NCBI RefSeq assembly: GCF_042658845.1
Contig: NZ_JBHSRI010000006.1
Coordinates: 1-64,000 of the forward strand
Source of the DNA: Paenisporosarcina macmurdoensis
GTDB taxonomy: Bacteria; Bacillota; Bacilli; Bacillales_A; Planococcaceae
Length of the DNA stretch: 64,000 nt
Direction of reading: 5' to 3'
The first letter of the stretch is position 1. Each line of letters begins with the position of its first letter. Made by a program: the position numbers and the translations under genes. The notes below the pieces were generated by a model. The model did not search any database. It was not told where the DNA came from and saw nothing but the letters and a program-made list of their open reading frames with translations. Shown here piece after piece: positions 7,581-15,878 of this stretch.

Positions 7581-7937
7581 TTACTGTGGCTGTTTTGCTA
7601 CATATAAATAATCAGTTGATGTAAGAATGTCGACCTTCATCCCATTTTTCTCAAATGTGATGGTTGAGTCTGATTCTTGATCGGTCGCATCTTTCCATCC
7701 ATATAGTCGAATGACAGCCAAATACCTCTTGGGTATGCCATCTTCTTCTGATGCAGCGCTCCAGGTAAACTCTTCTACTTTTGAATTCGCTATATTCTTC
7801 GTATGAATTGCATTTCCCGGTACCGGAAAGTTATTGAAATGAATTAATTCTTTGTAAGAATGGACGTAAAAATAACTCGCGACGTATGTAAGAAAGAGGG
7901 ATCCTATTAGAACACTCCATTTTATTCTTTTTTTCAT
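7581..7937 (-). CDS. Membrane-anchored hypothetical protein
   Basis: About 118 residues: a basic start (MKKRIKW), one transmembrane helix (about 8-25) and an extracytoplasmic domain of alternating strands (YLAVIRLYGWKDATDQE, then STITFEKNGMKVDILTS). No family is recognised. ATG 7937 is 11 bases from GAGAGG; an in-frame TTG at 7946 is too close to it. The gene stands alone. Confidence 0.5.
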   Translation of the reverse strand: MKKRIKWSVLIGSLFLTYVASYFYVHSYKELIHFNNFPVPGNAIHTKNIANSKVEEFTWSAASEEDGIPKRYLAVIRLYGWKDATDQESDSTITFEKNGMKVDILTSTDYLYVAKQPQ

Positions 7938-8075
7938 AGTAGGCAAAACCTCTCTCAGTAAAAATGTCTATACCATATATTCGCTAGTCAACTTGTCGTT
8001 CCCTTCAAAAAAAGGGGTTTTGTGTAAAAGAAACGAATAGGTAATATAAGCAGAAATTTGAAATGGGGGATGAGG

Positions 8076-8786
8076 GTGATAGGAAAAGAGAGCTCTGCAT
8101 TCGAAATGTTTTCAAGTGCACATTTGGCAGTAATAATAGCGCTATTCTTTGTTATCATTCTCCTATTTCTTTCGAGAAAGAAATGGTCGTTTAAGCCTCA
8201 AAACATAAGGCGCACGGAACGCTTATTTGCATGTTCCTTATTAGTTATGGATATTTTTTATCATATTTGGTTGTTTCAAGCAGGACGATGGAGTTTTAGC
8301 AATTCGCTGCCGTTGGAATTATGCAGTATTAGTTTAGTGATGACGATCATTCTTCTTTGGACGAGTAATAAACATGTATACGATTTTGTTTTCTATGCGG
8401 GAATCGGGGGAGCCATCCAAGCAGTGGCTACACCCGTACTGGATATGGGTTTCCCACACTTCAGGTTTTTCCACTTTTTCTATACGCATATCGGCATTGT
8501 CATAACAGCGCTTTATTTTACTTGGGTAAAAGGGTATCGACCTACTTTTAAAGGCATTATCAAAACAATGGTCGCATTAAATGTCTTGTTGCCAATTGTC
8601 TTTGCTATCAATATATTCTTTCAAGGAAACTATATGTTTTTACGAACGAAACCAACGAATGGAAGTCTGCTTGATTTCTTAGGTCCGTATCCGTGGTACA
8701 TCCTATCGCTTGAAGGTGTCACATTCTTTATTTTCGTCGTCTTATGGTTGGTTTTTAGGAAAAAGGTAGTGTCAGCAAATACATAA
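8076..8786 (+). CDS. YwaF-family integral membrane protein (TIGR02206-like)
   Basis: Roughly 236 residues and 6-7 membrane segments. The block LPLELCSISLVMTI (polar Glu/Cys in a helix), the GIGGAIQAVATP loop and the FTYTHIG-like FFYTHIGIVI segment are those of the YwaF/TP0381 family, whose function is unknown. GTG 8076 is preferred: GGGGG lies 6 bases before it, whereas the in-frame TTG at 8058 has no ribosome site. It is monocistronic. Confidence 0.75.
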   Translation: MIGKESSAFEMFSSAHLAVIIALFFVIILLFLSRKKWSFKPQNIRRTERLFACSLLVMDIFYHIWLFQAGRWSFSNSLPLELCSISLVMTIILLWTSNKHVYDFVFYAGIGGAIQAVATPVLDMGFPHFRFFHFFYTHIGIVITALYFTWVKGYRPTFKGIIKTMVALNVLLPIVFAINIFFQGNYMFLRTKPTNGSLLDFLGPYPWYILSLEGVTFFIFVVLWLVFRKKVVSANT

Positions 8787-8819
8787 ACGCTCTAATAATT
8801 AGGTTTTGTTAAAATATAC

Positions 8820-8866
8820 TGTTGATTTCCGTTGCAGGCGGACGCTTTCCGCGGGCAGTGATTCAA
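8820..8866 (+). repeat. Dispersed repeat (short form)
   Basis: The sequence TTGATTTCCGTTGCAGGCGG, ACGCTTTCCGCGGGCA is shared with the start of the longer element at 15008-15212 and, for TTGATTTCCGTTGCAG only, with 11774-11789. It is GC-rich against an AT-rich background. It is typical of dispersed intergenic repeats in Bacillaceae and Planococcaceae. Confidence 0.7.
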
Positions 8867-8927
8867 TTAAATTCAACTTCAAAATAGAGTTCGTATTTAT
8901 TAAATAATAATTAAGGAGATACAAAGG

Positions 8928-9413
8928 ATGCGTAAAAAATTGGATTTAGCCATTAATTTACGAAATGCAGGAAGGAAAAAAGAATCAAATGAATTACTTG
9001 TGAAATTGGTGGAGAAATTTCCTGGTGATGCATTCATTAACTACCAATGTGCATGGAGTTTTGATCTTTTAGGCGATGAGTCAGCGGCCGTGCCCTTTTA
9101 TGAAAATGCCATCAATTTGGGTCTCTCTGGAAAAGATCTCGAGGGAGCATTAGTAGGATTAGGAAGCACATATAGAACATTGGGGGAGTATGAGAAATCT
9201 AAACAAGTGTTGCTAAAAGGAATGGATTTATTTCCAAACAATAAAGCAATACAAGTATTTTATTCGTTGACTCTATATAATTTGAAAGACCATGATTATG
9301 CGATGGAGTTACTACTGACATGTTTAATTGATACGTCTTCAGATAAAGAGATTTTGAGTTATAAAAAAGCACTCAATTTCTATTCAGATAAATTAAATGA
9401 AATATGGAATTAG
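8928..9413 (+). CDS. Tetratricopeptide-repeat protein
   Basis: A 161-residue all-helical protein built of TPR-like units: NYQCAWSFDLLGDESAAVPF, then ALVGLGSTYRTLGEYEKSKQ and KAIQVFYSLTLYNLKDHDYA. Small TPR proteins of this type in Bacillales are adaptors with no fixed role. AAGGAGATAC precedes ATG 8928. It begins a plus-strand group with a GNAT gene and a hypothetical gene, each with its own ribosome site. Confidence 0.75.
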   Translation: MRKKLDLAINLRNAGRKKESNELLVKLVEKFPGDAFINYQCAWSFDLLGDESAAVPFYENAINLGLSGKDLEGALVGLGSTYRTLGEYEKSKQVLLKGMDLFPNNKAIQVFYSLTLYNLKDHDYAMELLLTCLIDTSSDKEILSYKKALNFYSDKLNEIWN

Positions 9414-9438
9414 TTGTGGTTTTGGGGAGTGAAAATGG

Positions 9439-9915
9439 ATGGTGGTTACATTAGAAAAGGCTGTAGAAAAAGACGCAAACGCCATTTTTAGTATGCAAGT
9501 AAATGCATTTAAGCCACTACTAGAAAAGTATCAGGATTTTAACACAAACCCAGCAAATGAAACCATTGATCGAGTGGTTACCAGAATAAACAACCCATCT
9601 GGAGATTTTTATAAAATTCTCGTAGATGAAATTCTGGTAGGAGCTATTTATATATTTTGGAAAGAGCAAACACAGTTTTGGATCAGTCCAATGTTTATCT
9701 TGTCTAAATACCAAGGCCAAGGACTAGCTCAGGAAGCCATTACATTAGTAGAAAAATTGTTTCCACATGCAACTAGCTGGGAATTAGCAACGATAATAGA
9801 AGAAGAACGTAATTGTTATCTATATGAAAAATCGGGATACATCAAGACCGGTGTAATAAAGAAAATAAATGACAACACAACGCTTGGTTTTTATAAAAAG
9901 ATCATGCGGAACTAA
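9439..9915 (+). CDS. GNAT-family N-acetyltransferase
   Basis: A 158-residue protein starting MVVTLEKAVEKDANAIFSMQ, the usual GNAT N-terminal strand and helix. Motif A is I-L-S-K-Y-Q-G-Q-G-L-A-Q-E-A (about 93-106), and LYEKSGYIKTG follows near the C-terminus. The substrate is unknown. ATG 9439 lies 25 bases after the TPR stop, behind GGGGAGTG. Co-transcription with the TPR gene is likely. Confidence 0.8.
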   Translation: MVVTLEKAVEKDANAIFSMQVNAFKPLLEKYQDFNTNPANETIDRVVTRINNPSGDFYKILVDEILVGAIYIFWKEQTQFWISPMFILSKYQGQGLAQEAITLVEKLFPHATSWELATIIEEERNCYLYEKSGYIKTGVIKKINDNTTLGFYKKIMRN

Positions 9916-9942
9916 GTTGTTAACACATAAAGAGGCGTTCAT

Positions 9943-10344
9943 ATGGCGATAAACCTACCTAACTTTAAAATAATTGAAGTCTCAAAAAATGAAAAAGGAA
10001 GGTATATGAAACTGGAGATTCAACTGCCAGATGGGCTATCAATCATACGTTGGGATTTAGACCAATTTACGTATATACGAATTAAAGAGTTGGTCTCAAA
10101 AAAACACTTTGATTCACTTGCGACAGACTATACATACGAGCTGCTATCGTACGCTGGTAGTCATCAAGAGAAGGCAAATTGCATTCCGACGTTTGTTGGA
10201 ATTATTAGATGCTTACAAGGTAATCGGGCGATACGAATTGAATTTACTTGTTCGGAGAGATTTGCAGGGAATATGGCTTGGTTTCGAAATGAAATTCAAA
10301 ATAAAGATGATCTAAAACACTTAATATGGCAAGAACTGTCTTAG
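9943..10344 (+). CDS. Hypothetical protein, 133 aa
   Basis: A small soluble alpha/beta protein (an N-terminal beta hairpin FKIIEVSKNEKGRYMKLEI; later IPTFVGIIRCLQGNRAIRIE). No family is recognised. ATG 9943 follows AAAGAGGCG, 27 bases after the GNAT stop, so it probably shares that transcript. Confidence 0.5.
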   Translation: MAINLPNFKIIEVSKNEKGRYMKLEIQLPDGLSIIRWDLDQFTYIRIKELVSKKHFDSLATDYTYELLSYAGSHQEKANCIPTFVGIIRCLQGNRAIRIEFTCSERFAGNMAWFRNEIQNKDDLKHLIWQELS

Positions 10345-10404
10345 GGTGAATCACTACTAAATTATTTCATAAAATCATGTTAAAAGTATTCAGAATTTTA
10401 CATG

Positions 10405-10440
10405 CATTGAAATAATGGTGTGTTATAATTTGGATATAAT
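10405..10440 (+). promoter_or_regulatory. Extended -10 promoter for the diguanylate cyclase gene
   Basis: TGTTATAAT (TATAAT 10424-10429 with the upstream TG of an extended -10) lies 30 bases before TTG 10460. No well-spaced -35 is seen, as is usual for extended -10 promoters. It also rules out translation from the in-frame ATG at 10415. Confidence 0.45.
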
Positions 10441-10459
10441 AGTTAAGAAGGTGCAAGAA

Positions 10460-11704
10460 TTGAAGAAGTATAAAATTTTTGATATTAGTCTGTTTGCGAC
10501 AAGCGTAGTTGTGGCCATATTATTTGCACCCTTAGAAGTAGAATGGACAAAATTTTTACTCGTGAGTGCCATTTATGTTGTTTTTTCTACTATCTATTCC
10601 AGTCTAAGAATTCAATATGGTAGTGGATCTGGAAGTTATGATTATGGTGTTTCCTATACTCAATCTTTGGCCCTATTCGCCGGACCATTTGGGCTTTTAA
10701 TTTTTGAAACAGTACATCGTTTTGTTATATTTTTCCAACGAAAATATATGAAAACCGCTGATGAAGATGAATTTACAGATACGTTATATAACATCGGTTC
10801 ATTCACGTTATACCATACTGTAGGGTATCTCTTCTTCTTTGCGTTATTCCCATATGCAGAAATGGTTCCATTTGGATACTTCCTTCTCTTCTTTGTGAGT
10901 GCAGTGATTATAAGCTGGCAATCAGATATTCTTCTTGTAGTCGCTTTTTATATAAGTGGAAATGTCCGTACCTGGTCGGAAGTAGTGAAGTTTTTTAATA
11001 AAAGGAGCATTTTAGATACCGGTAAAGTTGCTATAACAAATGGACTATTATTTTATTTCGTTATGGAAAGCCAATGGGAAATGTTAATTGTTTTCTTCAT
11101 CATGAATTACATTGTGAGCAAGTCATTCCTTTCCAAACATGAAACCATTCAAAATGAGTTAGAGCGGGACCGCTTCCGTGAAATGGCCTATACAGATTTC
11201 ATGACAGGGTTGTCTAATCGGGCAATGATGGATAAGAAAATGGAGGAGATCAATGGCACGAATGAAGTGCTTGCCATTGTGGTTGCTGACATAGATAAGT
11301 TTAAATCGATCAACGATTCATATAATCATGCAATCGGAGATCGTGTGATTCAACACTTTGCTGGAATCTTAAAATCTCATGCTAGTAATGACGATTGCGT
11401 GTTTCGAAGTGGTGGAGAAGAATTCACATTGTTCTTGCGAGGTCGTAGTTACGCAGAATGTTTGGAAGTACTTGAATTGGTGAGAAGTTATGTAAGTGCT
11501 CATCCCGTTCATGTCGAACATAATGGCGCAGAAACAGCCATCGATTATACCGCGTCATATGGTTTGTATTTCAACAAGATGACCGAAGAATTGCCGATGG
11601 AGCGAGCGTATATTTACGCAGATCAGCTATTACTTGAGGCAAAAGATCTCGGGCGTAATCGAGTGAATGTAAGTGATGGCCAACGAATTGTGATCCATAG
11701 TTAG
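10460..11704 (+). CDS. Membrane diguanylate cyclase (GGDEF domain)
   Basis: A 414-residue protein: six or so membrane helices in the first 225 residues, a linker helix (KHETIQNELERDRFREMAYT), then a GGDEF domain (about 243-405). The domain has D-x-L/M-T-G-L-S-N-R, the metal-binding ADIDKFKSIND and the active-site loop S-G-G-E-E-F (318-322), so it should make cyclic di-GMP from two GTP. The Arg of the inhibitory RxxD site is replaced (S-N-D-D), so product inhibition through a canonical I-site is not expected. TTG 10460 follows AAGAAGGTG. It is closed by the terminator at 11709-11760. Confidence 0.85.
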   Translation: MKKYKIFDISLFATSVVVAILFAPLEVEWTKFLLVSAIYVVFSTIYSSLRIQYGSGSGSYDYGVSYTQSLALFAGPFGLLIFETVHRFVIFFQRKYMKTADEDEFTDTLYNIGSFTLYHTVGYLFFFALFPYAEMVPFGYFLLFFVSAVIISWQSDILLVVAFYISGNVRTWSEVVKFFNKRSILDTGKVAITNGLLFYFVMESQWEMLIVFFIMNYIVSKSFLSKHETIQNELERDRFREMAYTDFMTGLSNRAMMDKKMEEINGTNEVLAIVVADIDKFKSINDSYNHAIGDRVIQHFAGILKSHASNDDCVFRSGGEEFTLFLRGRSYAECLEVLELVRSYVSAHPVHVEHNGAETAIDYTASYGLYFNKMTEELPMERAYIYADQLLLEAKDLGRNRVNVSDGQRIVIHS

Positions 11705-11708
11705 AAGT

Positions 11709-11790
11709 AAGGAACTGTCCCCAAAGTCATAAAATATGACTGAGGGCAGTTCCTTTTTTATATTTAGTTAGAGGTTGATTTCCGTTGCAG
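11709..11790 (+). terminator. Terminator fused to a dispersed repeat
   Basis: AAGGAACTGtCC pairs with GGgCAGTTCCTT, with an inner stem AGTCAT/ATGACT, followed by TTTTTTA. The next ~30 bases (TTAGAGGTTGATTTCCGTTG) match the start of the dispersed repeat. The same combination of terminator plus repeat occurs at 14949-15030. Confidence 0.85.
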
Positions 11791-11830
11791 CGCACTTCCA
11801 TACACCTCTTCGCACTCTGCACATCCTCGT

Positions 11831-11859
11831 TTGACTTTTTTTAGTTTACCCCCTAAACT
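11831..11859 (+). promoter_or_regulatory. SigA-type promoter of the MarR/MMPL operon
   Basis: -35 TTGACT (11831-11836), 17-base spacer, -10 TAAACT (11854-11859). The -10 lies inside the left arm of the palindrome at 11843-11886. Confidence 0.65.
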
Positions 11860-11886
11860 AAAAAATATCGGTTTAGGGGGTAAACT
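11843..11886 (+). promoter_or_regulatory. Operator palindrome of the MarR-type regulator
   Basis: AGTTTACCCCCTAAAC (11843-11858) and GTTTAGGGGGTAAACT (11871-11886) are perfect 16-base inverted arms, 12 bases apart. They cover the -10 box, the transcription start and the ribosome site (AGGGGG) of the regulator gene. This placement fits autorepression by the adjacent MarR protein. Confidence 0.8.
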
Positions 11887-11889
11887 AGT

Positions 11890-12333
11890 ATGGATAAGAG
11901 AATAAAAGAAGCTGTTTCTCTGTTTGAAGAAGTCTTGATTTACGGAACAGAACGGGTGATTCGAAGTGTGGATGATCCACTTTGGAGAGAATATTCACCT
12001 GAACAAATTCAAGTGTTGAAACTGATTCACAAAGAAGGCGAGGTCACTTCTGGTAGACTCGCAGTTTTGCAAGGCGTACATAAAAGTGCCATTTCAAACC
12101 GACTGAAAAAACTAAAAGAAAAAGAGTTAGTAGACACTAAACCTTCAGGTGATAAACGAGAAAAGATTCTTGTGTTAACTCAACTGGGCGAATCGGTTAT
12201 TAAAAGATCAGACGAAGTATTGCATGAATACATTGGAAAATTGATGTCTAATCAAGTAGATGATCAAGAAATAGATCAGTTTTTAGTGATGTTTCGCAAG
12301 ATAAGTAAAATTATGAAAATGAATGGAGTCTAA
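11890..12333 (+). CDS. MarR-family transcriptional regulator
   Basis: A 147-residue winged-helix protein: an N-terminal dimer helix, then EYSPEQIQVLKLIHKEGEVT and the recognition helix region SAISNRLKKLKEKELV followed by the wing DKREKILVLT. It probably represses its own operon through the palindrome at 11843-11886. Three bases separate it from the MMPL transporter gene. The same order (MarR then MMPL) is found in Bacillus ydgJ-ydgH, where the regulator controls the exporter. Confidence 0.88.
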   Translation: MDKRIKEAVSLFEEVLIYGTERVIRSVDDPLWREYSPEQIQVLKLIHKEGEVTSGRLAVLQGVHKSAISNRLKKLKEKELVDTKPSGDKREKILVLTQLGESVIKRSDEVLHEYIGKLMSNQVDDQEIDQFLVMFRKISKIMKMNGV

Positions 12334-12336
12334 CGA

Positions 12337-14940
12337 ATGAACACGATATTGAGATGGAAATGGCCAATCACCATTGGCATACTAGCAATTACGGTCGTGT
12401 TGTTTCTACTTGCACCAAATTTAACGGAGCAAGCTGAAAAAGCGGGATCCTTCCAGTTGTCTAAAGATGCCTCTTCACAACAAGCAGCCCAAATGCTTGA
12501 AGAGGCGGGGGAAAGTGACCAAACGATTTCCGTTGTGGTTGAACTTAATGAAGCTTTAACAGATGATATGCGAAGCCAATTGAGCACAATGGCGGACGAA
12601 ATCGCAGCTCTTGGGGACACGGTGACAAGTGTATTAAACCCCGTTGAAAGCGATGAGCTAGAAAGTCAGCTCGTTTCTGAAAATAAAAAGACTGTGCTTA
12701 TTCCCATTACGGTCGATGGTACAGATGAAGAAGTGAATCAAGTTGCAGAAGACATTCGGGAGACTGTTATTCCGTCTGACATGACGGCTTATGTAACAGG
12801 ATTATCGATCATAAATAACGATGTAAATATAAGTTCCCAAGAAGGCTTGAAACGTACAGAAATCATTACGGTCATCTTGATTTTCGGTTTATTACTTGCC
12901 GTATTCCGTTCTATTGTCACACCATTCGTTCCTTTAGTGGCAGTCGGGATTACTTATTTATTGAGTCAATCATTGGTCGCATTTTTCATTGATTGGTTTG
13001 GCTTCCCTGTTTCGAACTACACTCAAATATTCTTAGTAGCCATTTTATTTGGTATTGGAACGGACTACTGTATTTTACTGTTGAGTCGTTACAAAGAAGA
13101 ACTATCAGCAGGACACGAAGTGAAACAAGCGATTGTCAATACTTACAAAACTGCGGGACGGACTTTGCTCATTAGTGGAGTAGCTGTCTTTATTGGATTC
13201 TTTGCAATTGGCTTTGCAGAATTCCCTATTTTTAAATCAGCAGTAGCTGTAGCGGTGGGAATTGCCGTCTTATTACTCGTGCTATTTACCGTCGTACCAG
13301 TGTTAATGTTGGTTTTGAAAGAAAAACTATTTTGGCCATCTAAAAAATCGGCATCTCATAAAGACAGCAAACTTTGGGCAACGATGAGCAAACTATCGGT
13401 CAATCGTCCAGTAGTATCTATACTGGTAGTAGCCATTTTAACGGTTCCATTATTACTGACTTACGATAATTCATTATCGTTTAACACAGTGGATGAGATC
13501 GGTGATGACTACGAATCAGTCAAAGGATTACGTGCCATTGAAAATGGTTTTGGAAAAGGCGATTCCTTGCCTGTTCAAGTAATCATTGAATCAGATGAAA
13601 AGCTTGCAAACGAAGAAATGATTCCATACGTAGAGCGTTTAAGTCAGCGTTTTGAACAAATAGAAGGCGTTGAAAAAATTCGTACCGTGACGCGTCCAAC
13701 GGGTGAAATGATTGAGGATTTGTATGTGGATCAGCAACTGGGTCTACTAGCAGACGGATTAACTGATGCTCGCGAAGGGTTAAGTGAAATCAGTGAAGGT
13801 CTTAGTCAAATTCAAAGTGGATTAGCTGGTGGAGGAAACGACAGTGGGGGACTCGGCGAAGTTGCCAAAGGTATCGCTCAGTTAAATGAGCAATTAACAC
13901 TGACAACTCAAGGATTGCAGCAAACTGGTAACGTTCAACAAACCGTCGGTGCTTTGACAGCGATAAGTAGTCAACTGGGTCAAATCCAACAAGGACTTGC
14001 AAGTGCAGGTGGCGATGGAGCAGGGATGTCTCAGTTAACAGAAGGTCTTGCAGCATCGAACGAAGGCCTTACTCAAATCACAGATGGCTTGACTGAAGTC
14101 AGCGGCATGATGAAAGCGATGAGTGAAAGTGATAGTGTGCGTGAAACAGGATTGTACATTCCTGCAGGCACATTGGAAAACGAAGAGTTTGCTCAAGTAT
14201 TAGAACGTTATACATTTGCAGACGGCAACGGTATTAAAATGGAAGTCGTTCTTTCCGATGATCCATATTCACCGGAAGCAATTGCCACTGTACATCGATT
14301 GAAAGAAGCGGTCGCATCTGAAGTAAAAGGGACACCTTTTGAAGATGTCGATATTGCATTTGGTGGAATTTCTAGTGTGAACAGTGATTTAGCGGACATC
14401 TCTTCAAGCGATTTCTCAAACACGGTCATCATCATGTTAATTAGTTTGTTTGTGGTGCTATCCATTATGTTCCGTTCAATGATTATGCCATTATTCATGA
14501 TTGGCTCATTGTTGTTAACGTACTTTACATCCATCGCAATAGCAGAGTTGATTTTTGAGAATATATTAGGCTTTGACGGCATTAGCTGGGCAGTACCATT
14601 CTTTGGCTTTGTCATGTTAGTGGCACTCGGGGTCGACTATTCCATCTTCTTACTGGATCGTTTCCGTGAAGAAGCGGAACGTGGCATAACAGTTCGCGAG
14701 GCGATGCGCTTATCCATGACGAAGATGGGAACTGTCATTATCACAGCTGCCATTATTTTAGCCGGAACATTTGGAGCGATGATGCCTTCAGGCGTCTTGA
14801 GCTTAATGCAAATTGCTTCCATCGTAGTGATTGGATTACTGCTCTATGGCTTAATTGTCTTGCCATTACTAATTCCAGCAATCACGGTATCGTTTGACCG
14901 TGGTGTATGGTGGCCATTCGGAATGAAAAAGAAAAAATAA
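12337..14940 (+). CDS. MMPL/RND-family transporter (YdgH-like)
   Basis: An 867-residue integral membrane protein with two halves, each an extracytoplasmic domain and six helices. Motifs include GIGTDYCILLLSRYKEE (about 238-254) in the first half and the equivalent GVDYSIFLLDRFREEAERG (about 766-784) in the second. The second extracytoplasmic domain carries a long Gly/Leu/Ser-rich helical repeat (about 466-600, units such as GLSEISEGLSQIQSGLAGGG), common in MMPL proteins of Firmicutes. It likely exports a hydrophobic compound or lipid; the substrate is unknown. It is co-transcribed with the MarR gene and ends at the terminator at 14949. Confidence 0.88.
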   Translation: MNTILRWKWPITIGILAITVVLFLLAPNLTEQAEKAGSFQLSKDASSQQAAQMLEEAGESDQTISVVVELNEALTDDMRSQLSTMADEIAALGDTVTSVLNPVESDELESQLVSENKKTVLIPITVDGTDEEVNQVAEDIRETVIPSDMTAYVTGLSIINNDVNISSQEGLKRTEIITVILIFGLLLAVFRSIVTPFVPLVAVGITYLLSQSLVAFFIDWFGFPVSNYTQIFLVAILFGIGTDYCILLLSRYKEELSAGHEVKQAIVNTYKTAGRTLLISGVAVFIGFFAIGFAEFPIFKSAVAVAVGIAVLLLVLFTVVPVLMLVLKEKLFWPSKKSASHKDSKLWATMSKLSVNRPVVSILVVAILTVPLLLTYDNSLSFNTVDEIGDDYESVKGLRAIENGFGKGDSLPVQVIIESDEKLANEEMIPYVERLSQRFEQIEGVEKIRTVTRPTGEMIEDLYVDQQLGLLADGLTDAREGLSEISEGLSQIQSGLAGGGNDSGGLGEVAKGIAQLNEQLTLTTQGLQQTGNVQQTVGALTAISSQLGQIQQGLASAGGDGAGMSQLTEGLAASNEGLTQITDGLTEVSGMMKAMSESDSVRETGLYIPAGTLENEEFAQVLERYTFADGNGIKMEVVLSDDPYSPEAIATVHRLKEAVASEVKGTPFEDVDIAFGGISSVNSDLADISSSDFSNTVIIMLISLFVVLSIMFRSMIMPLFMIGSLLLTYFTSIAIAELIFENILGFDGISWAVPFFGFVMLVALGVDYSIFLLDRFREEAERGITVREAMRLSMTKMGTVIITAAIILAGTFGAMMPSGVLSLMQIASIVVIGLLLYGLIVLPLLIPAITVSFDRGVWWPFGMKKKK

Positions 14941-14948
14941 TCAAACGG

Positions 14949-14998
14949 AAAGGAGCTGTCCAAAAAGTCATAGAATATGACTTAGGACAGCTCCTATT
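14949..14998 (+). terminator. Terminator after the MMPL gene
   Basis: AAAGGAGCTGTCC pairs with GGACAGCTCCT, with the inner AGTCATA/TATGACT stem. It is nearly identical to the terminator at 11709. Confidence 0.8.
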
Positions 14999-15007
14999 TA
15001 TATTTAG

Positions 15008-15212
15008 TAGAGGTGCTTTCCGTTGCAGGCGGACGCTTTCCGCGGGCATGGTCTCAGCCTCCTCGACGAGCAAGAAAGAGACTGCTCCTGCATCGCTGCG
15101 CTAGCTTCGTCGCAAACGAGTAGTGCAAATTTTTTTGCACTACTCGTTGCCTGCGGGGTCTTCACCTCATGCTAATCCCGCTGGAGTCGCCGCCTTTCAC
15201 TCCAATCAACTG
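15008..15212 (+). repeat. Long dispersed GC-rich repeat
   Basis: It starts TTTCCGTTGCAGGCGGACGC, passes through a perfect hairpin (GAGTAGTGCAAATTT/AAATTTGCACTACTC-type arms, about 15117-15147) and ends near CTCCAATCAACTGC. This fills the 410-base gap between the MMPL gene and the next gene together with ~130 bases of AT-rich sequence (15213-15351). Frames crossing it lack ribosome sites and are not called. Confidence 0.75.
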
Positions 15213-15351
15213 CAAGTTTATCAGTACAAAACAGATAATTATAACCGTTTACAATGTTTGAATGTAGGTGCAGATAAAAGACTCATTTTTCTCCACTTAC
15301 TTTATATTAGAGACTTATTAGACAGCCCTTTTCGTTATTCACATAAATTGT

Positions 15352-15723
15352 TTACAGTCCAAGCGGCAATTGAAACAAAAGATAGTTGCTTGTCCATTCA
15401 TGACATTTGATTACTATTTTTTCGTCATCTTTTTTAAAGAAATAATTTAATTCGTTTTGCTCGACAAATTCCCAACCGTTCCGAGTCATTCGTTTTTTCA
15501 ATGATTGCTCCGCCAGATCTTGCGAGTCATCAGTTACAAACCATAAATATCCGTCTTGTTGGGTTATTTTCGAAAGGGGTAAGTCAGACGTTGTGGCTAG
15601 ATTGGCCACTTCATACTTTGTTTTGTTTTCAAATGGAAGTTCTGGGTAATGGAATTTCGTTGAAAGTAAAGCATTGACGGAAACAATAAGCAATATAACA
15701 ATCGGCAGTATCCATTTTTTCAT
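15352..15723 (-). CDS. Membrane-anchored hypothetical protein
   Basis: About 123 residues: MKKW, one N-terminal membrane helix (3-22), then a small soluble domain outside the membrane (ATTSDLPLSKITQQDGYLWF, then KRMTRNGWEFVEQNEL). The pattern of strand, helix, W-E-F strand and F-F-K resembles small extracytoplasmic alpha/beta domains, but no family is clear. GGGGTGAG lies 7 bases before ATG 15723; GTG 15735 is an alternative start. It is a single gene facing the MMPL operon. Confidence 0.5.
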   Translation of the reverse strand: MKKWILPIVILLIVSVNALLSTKFHYPELPFENKTKYEVANLATTSDLPLSKITQQDGYLWFVTDDSQDLAEQSLKKRMTRNGWEFVEQNELNYFFKKDDEKIVIKCHEWTSNYLLFQLPLGL

Positions 15724-15878
15724 ATCACGACTCACCCCATTCCGCCCCGATTTTTTAACTTATTCATTAGACTCTTTAAACCTGTGGAAAGTTCCAATAT
15801 TTCAATGAATTCCCAAAAATAAATTTATTGAAACTTCTTTTCTTGTATTTCGTAATACTGAGCAAGGGAGTGATCAGC

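Noticed and set aside
15123..15410. Plus-strand open frame of 95 codons after the MMPL gene
   Set aside because: It covers the GC-rich repeat hairpin and the opposite strand of a better-supported gene; no ribosome site.
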